Of a stretch of DNA of 64,000 bases, positions 62,901 to 64,000 are shown one piece after another. Position 1 is the stretch's first letter. Every line of letters starts with the position of its first letter. A program made the translations under genes and the position numbers. The stretch is from Mesorhizobium sp. B4-1-3 (GTDB taxonomy: Bacteria > Pseudomonadota > Alphaproteobacteria > Rhizobiales > Rhizobiaceae), in contig NZ_VFTG01000003.1 in NCBI RefSeq assembly GCF_006439355.1, positions 186,001 through 250,000 of the forward strand. Reading direction: 5' to 3'. A model generated the notes under the pieces. That model did not search any database. It saw nothing but the letters and a program-made list of their open reading frames with translations, and had not been told where the DNA came from.

Positions 62901-63550
62901 GCATCCGCATAGGCGCGGTGGTAGCGCAGCGCGTCGGTCTCGGTGCGGGCGGCCTCGCCGAGCATGTCGAAAGAATAGAGATAGCCCTTCTGCGTCATCG
63001 GCCGGCCACGCTTGACGGCCTCGGCGATGGTGCGGCCGAGCACGAACTGCTCGCCCATCTCGCGCATCGCAGCTGCCACCGCCTTGCGGATCACCGGCTC
63101 GCCGAGCCTCCGCACCATGGCCCGCAACGTGCCTTCGATGCCGCCCTCGCCTTCGTCGAGCACGCGGCCGGTCAGCATCAGCGCCCAGGTCGACGCGTTG
63201 ACGAAGATCGAGCTGGAGCCGCCCGAATGCGCCGACCAGTCATGCGGCGCGATCTTGTCGGCGATGAGATCGTCCATCGTCTCGGTGTCGGGCACGCGCA
63301 GCAATGCTTCGGCCAGGCACATCAGCGCCACGCCCTCCTTGGTCGACAGGCCGTACGCCGAGAGGAAGACCTCCATCAGCCTAGGATCGGTCGAGCCGCG
63401 CACCGCGCGCACCAGGTCGGCGGCGCGCGCCGAGATTGCCTTGCGCTCTTCGGCTGACAAGCCCGCCGCCGCCGACAGGCGCTTCACCGCCTCGTCTTCG
63501 TCAGGTAAATAATTGGCGCGGATCTGCTGGCGGATGGCGTCGAGCGGCAT
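59942..63550 (-). CDS. putA: Bifunctional proline dehydrogenase / L-glutamate-gamma-semialdehyde dehydrogenase PutA
   Basis: 1202 residues. The N-terminal PRODH barrel includes VKLSALHPRYE, VRLVKGAYWDTEIKRAQ and RIYAPVGAHSDLLAYLVRRLLENGAN. The aldehyde dehydrogenase domain has SPWNFPLAIFTGQIAAAL, the catalytic glutamate in AETGGLNAMIVD and the catalytic cysteine near residue 808 in GQRCSALR. A further C-terminal domain (after about residue 1020) makes it type B. There is no N-terminal ribbon-helix-helix, so PutA is not its own repressor. It oxidises proline to glutamate at the inner membrane. A divergent Lrp-type gene likely activates it with proline. Confidence 0.95.
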   Translation of the reverse strand: MPLDAIRQQIRANYLPDEDEAVKRLSAAAGLSAEERKAISARAADLVRAVRGSTDPRLMEVFLSAYGLSTKEGVALMCLAEALLRVPDTETMDDLIADKIAPHDWSAHSGGSSSIFVNASTWALMLTGRVLDEGEGGIEGTLRAMVRRLGEPVIRKAVAAAMREMGEQFVLGRTIAEAVKRGRPMTQKGYLYSFDMLGEAARTETDALRYHRAYADAISSLDAGSNGPDIRSNHGISVKLSALHPRYEMAQRETMLPVMAERLLSLALAARHSRMGLNIDAEEADRLDLSLDVIERVLAEPELADWDGFGVVVQAYGPRAAFAIDWLYALAKKYDRRIMVRLVKGAYWDTEIKRAQTLGLSGYPVFTRKANTDVSYLACAKKLLSMTDRIYPQFATHNAHTVAAILSMAKDRDSFEFQRLHGMGEALHETVRQAEGTRCRIYAPVGAHSDLLAYLVRRLLENGANSSFVHQLTDEEVEPEEIARDPLTIVETQGPAANPAIARPAAIFGAGRRNSRGFDITDPVTLAAIDKARAEFTGADRWHARPVTRAAGYGKQRQILNPAKPDEIVGTVHEAAAKQVATAVRIAVDAQPAWAKRPVAERAAILNRAADLYEANAAEFFALATREAGKSLADGVAEVREAVDFLRYYAAEAANAEAGTQARGAIVCISPWNFPLAIFTGQIAAALVTGNSVIAKPAEQTPLIAFRAVEVLREAGVPEDVIQLLPGDGPSVGAPLTADPRIAGVCFTGSTEVAKLIEKQLAETAAPDAMLIAETGGLNAMIVDSTALPEQAVRDILASAFQSAGQRCSALRVLYVQKDVEKKMLEMLKGAMEALNVGNPWLISTDVGPVIDDEAQASISDYCKTKGLEGRLIAKLEAPATGRFVAPHVFRVKGIEEMEREVFGPVLHVATFDADEIDQVIAAINRKGYGLTFGLHTRIEGRVQHFVDGIHAGNIYVNRNQIGAVVGSQPFGGEGLSGTGPKAGGPHYLRRFRKGPEAGTEVGEGHKVTATELADNLPDPTLGGWSTRPDRVAILRKHLRGKGAAAIAAAASLDFGQVDLPGPTGEANTLSLAPRGRVLCLGPDAETLLAQTIQALAAGNAVLAVAPGAPAALSALTGKGLPLAAIDGRPDPVEARSLRVDVVAFSGTPEAARIVRKVIAERAGPIVPLVNEVLNPAAYAHERAVCVDTTAAGGNASLLAAA

Positions 63551-63714
63551 GTCGGGTCCATGAAAGCGAGCGTGAGCGAACGGCCTGGCGGTCGCCGGAC
63601 CGAATGGCGCAAGCTAGCACAGCTGCGAATTTCAGTCGGTCCGAAGAAATCGACAAGATAGCCCGCTCGGTCTATCATATAGGCATTATTTCCATTTTTT
63701 GGACTGCCGTTCCG
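63551..63714. promoter_or_regulatory. putA/Lrp-type regulator divergent promoter region
   Basis: 164 bases between two divergent starts. The right half (about 63670-63705) is notably AT-rich, with TATCATATAGGCATTATTTCC and a run of six T, while the left part is GC-rich. A proline-responsive Lrp-type factor would be expected to bind here. I could not pick out a confident site. Confidence 0.4.
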
Positions 63715-64000
63715 ATGATCGAAGACCAATTGGACCGCATCGACCGCAACATCCTGTCCGCGCTCGGACGCGACGGTCGGCTTTCGATGTCTGAACTGGC
63801 TTTGAAGGTCGGCCTGTCGAAGACGCCGGTGCAGGCCCGTGTGAAGCGGCTTGAGAAGGACGGCTATATCAGAGGCTACCGCGCCGTCATCGATCGCGAA
63901 CGCATGGGCGAAGGCCATGTCGCCTTCGTCCAGGTGAAGCTGTCGGACACGCGCTCGGCGGCGCTCGACGCCTTCAACCGCGCGGTGCAGGGCGTGCCGG
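63715..64000 (+). CDS. putR: Lrp/AsnC-family regulator, partial (PutR-like)
   Basis: The first 95 codons are present; the gene leaves the window at the right edge with no stop. It begins MIEDQLDRIDRNILSALGRD and has the Lrp helix-turn-helix (RLSMSELALKVGLSKTPVQA, RVKRLEKDGYIRGYRAVI) and the start of the effector-binding domain. The position divergent from putA is that of PutR, the proline-dependent activator of putA in rhizobia and agrobacteria; that role is inferred from context. Confidence 0.85.
   Translation, partial: MIEDQLDRIDRNILSALGRDGRLSMSELALKVGLSKTPVQARVKRLEKDGYIRGYRAVIDRERMGEGHVAFVQVKLSDTRSAALDAFNRAVQGVP

Overview
The window looks like chromosome from a Rhizobiales (Hyphomicrobiales) alphaproteobacterium, most likely Mesorhizobium or a close relative. 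It is uniformly GC-rich and gene-dense. It carries a RirA iron regulator with the three diagnostic cysteines, a rhizobial hmuPSTUV/hmuR haem locus, a form II coxSLM cluster, and a type B putA divergent from an Lrp-type regulator. I saw no tRNA, rRNA, CRISPR array, transposase, phage or nodulation gene.

0-26 kb is a catabolic island. A LysR regulator diverges from a ten-gene + strand operon: mmgE/prpD, soxBDAG, a dapA-like lyase/aldolase, a D-2-hydroxyacid dehydrogenase, a non-pyrrolysine mttB homologue and an N-acyl-D-amino acid deacylase. Head-on to it runs a seven-gene - strand operon: RidA, D-hydantoinase, N-carbamoyl-D-amino acid hydrolase, FrhB-like protein, DadA-like FAD oxidoreductase, M20 carbamoylase and isochorismatase-type hydrolase. 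Next comes a + strand set of MFS transporter, SDR, epimerase, PuuE-like deacetylase, cyclic amidohydrolase and SDR. The first bases hold the start of a Tat-exported protein, probably an ABC transporter substrate-binding protein. Together these enzymes fit opening of cyclic ureides (hydantoin or allantoin type), decarbamoylation, and oxidation of the resulting N-methyl or D-amino acids. A shared 22-base promoter motif links the putative transporter, sox and RidA/MFS promoters, so the island is probably one regulon.

26-34 kb is a mix of small units: emrAB-type efflux, a PsiF-like protein, a secreted cupin, an AhpD-like protein behind a double-dyad operator, cutC, a GNAT, a frameshifted SRPBCC pseudogene and an acyltransferase. 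34-41 kb has coxSLM (form II) with a long G/C-skewed hairpin between coxS and coxL, then FIST protein, hybrid histidine kinase and NarL-type regulator. 41-50.7 kb has a two-gene fumarylpyruvate hydrolase/maleylpyruvate (or maleylacetoacetate) isomerase unit, an MFS/HxlR divergent pair with a perfect 11-bp dyad, a zinc alcohol dehydrogenase, an EamA/MocR divergent pair, a MaoC hydratase, a phasin and a DUF445 membrane protein.

50.8-60 kb is the iron and haem region: rirA, hmuVUTS-hmuP on the - strand, and hmuR, an unknown exported protein, tonB and an IsdG-type haem monooxygenase on the + strand. TGA-N9-TCA (IRO-type) boxes sit in front of rirA and in the hmuP/hmuR divergent promoter. 60-64 kb is putA and the start of its regulator, cut by the window edge. 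No gene-free stretch exceeds 300 bases.
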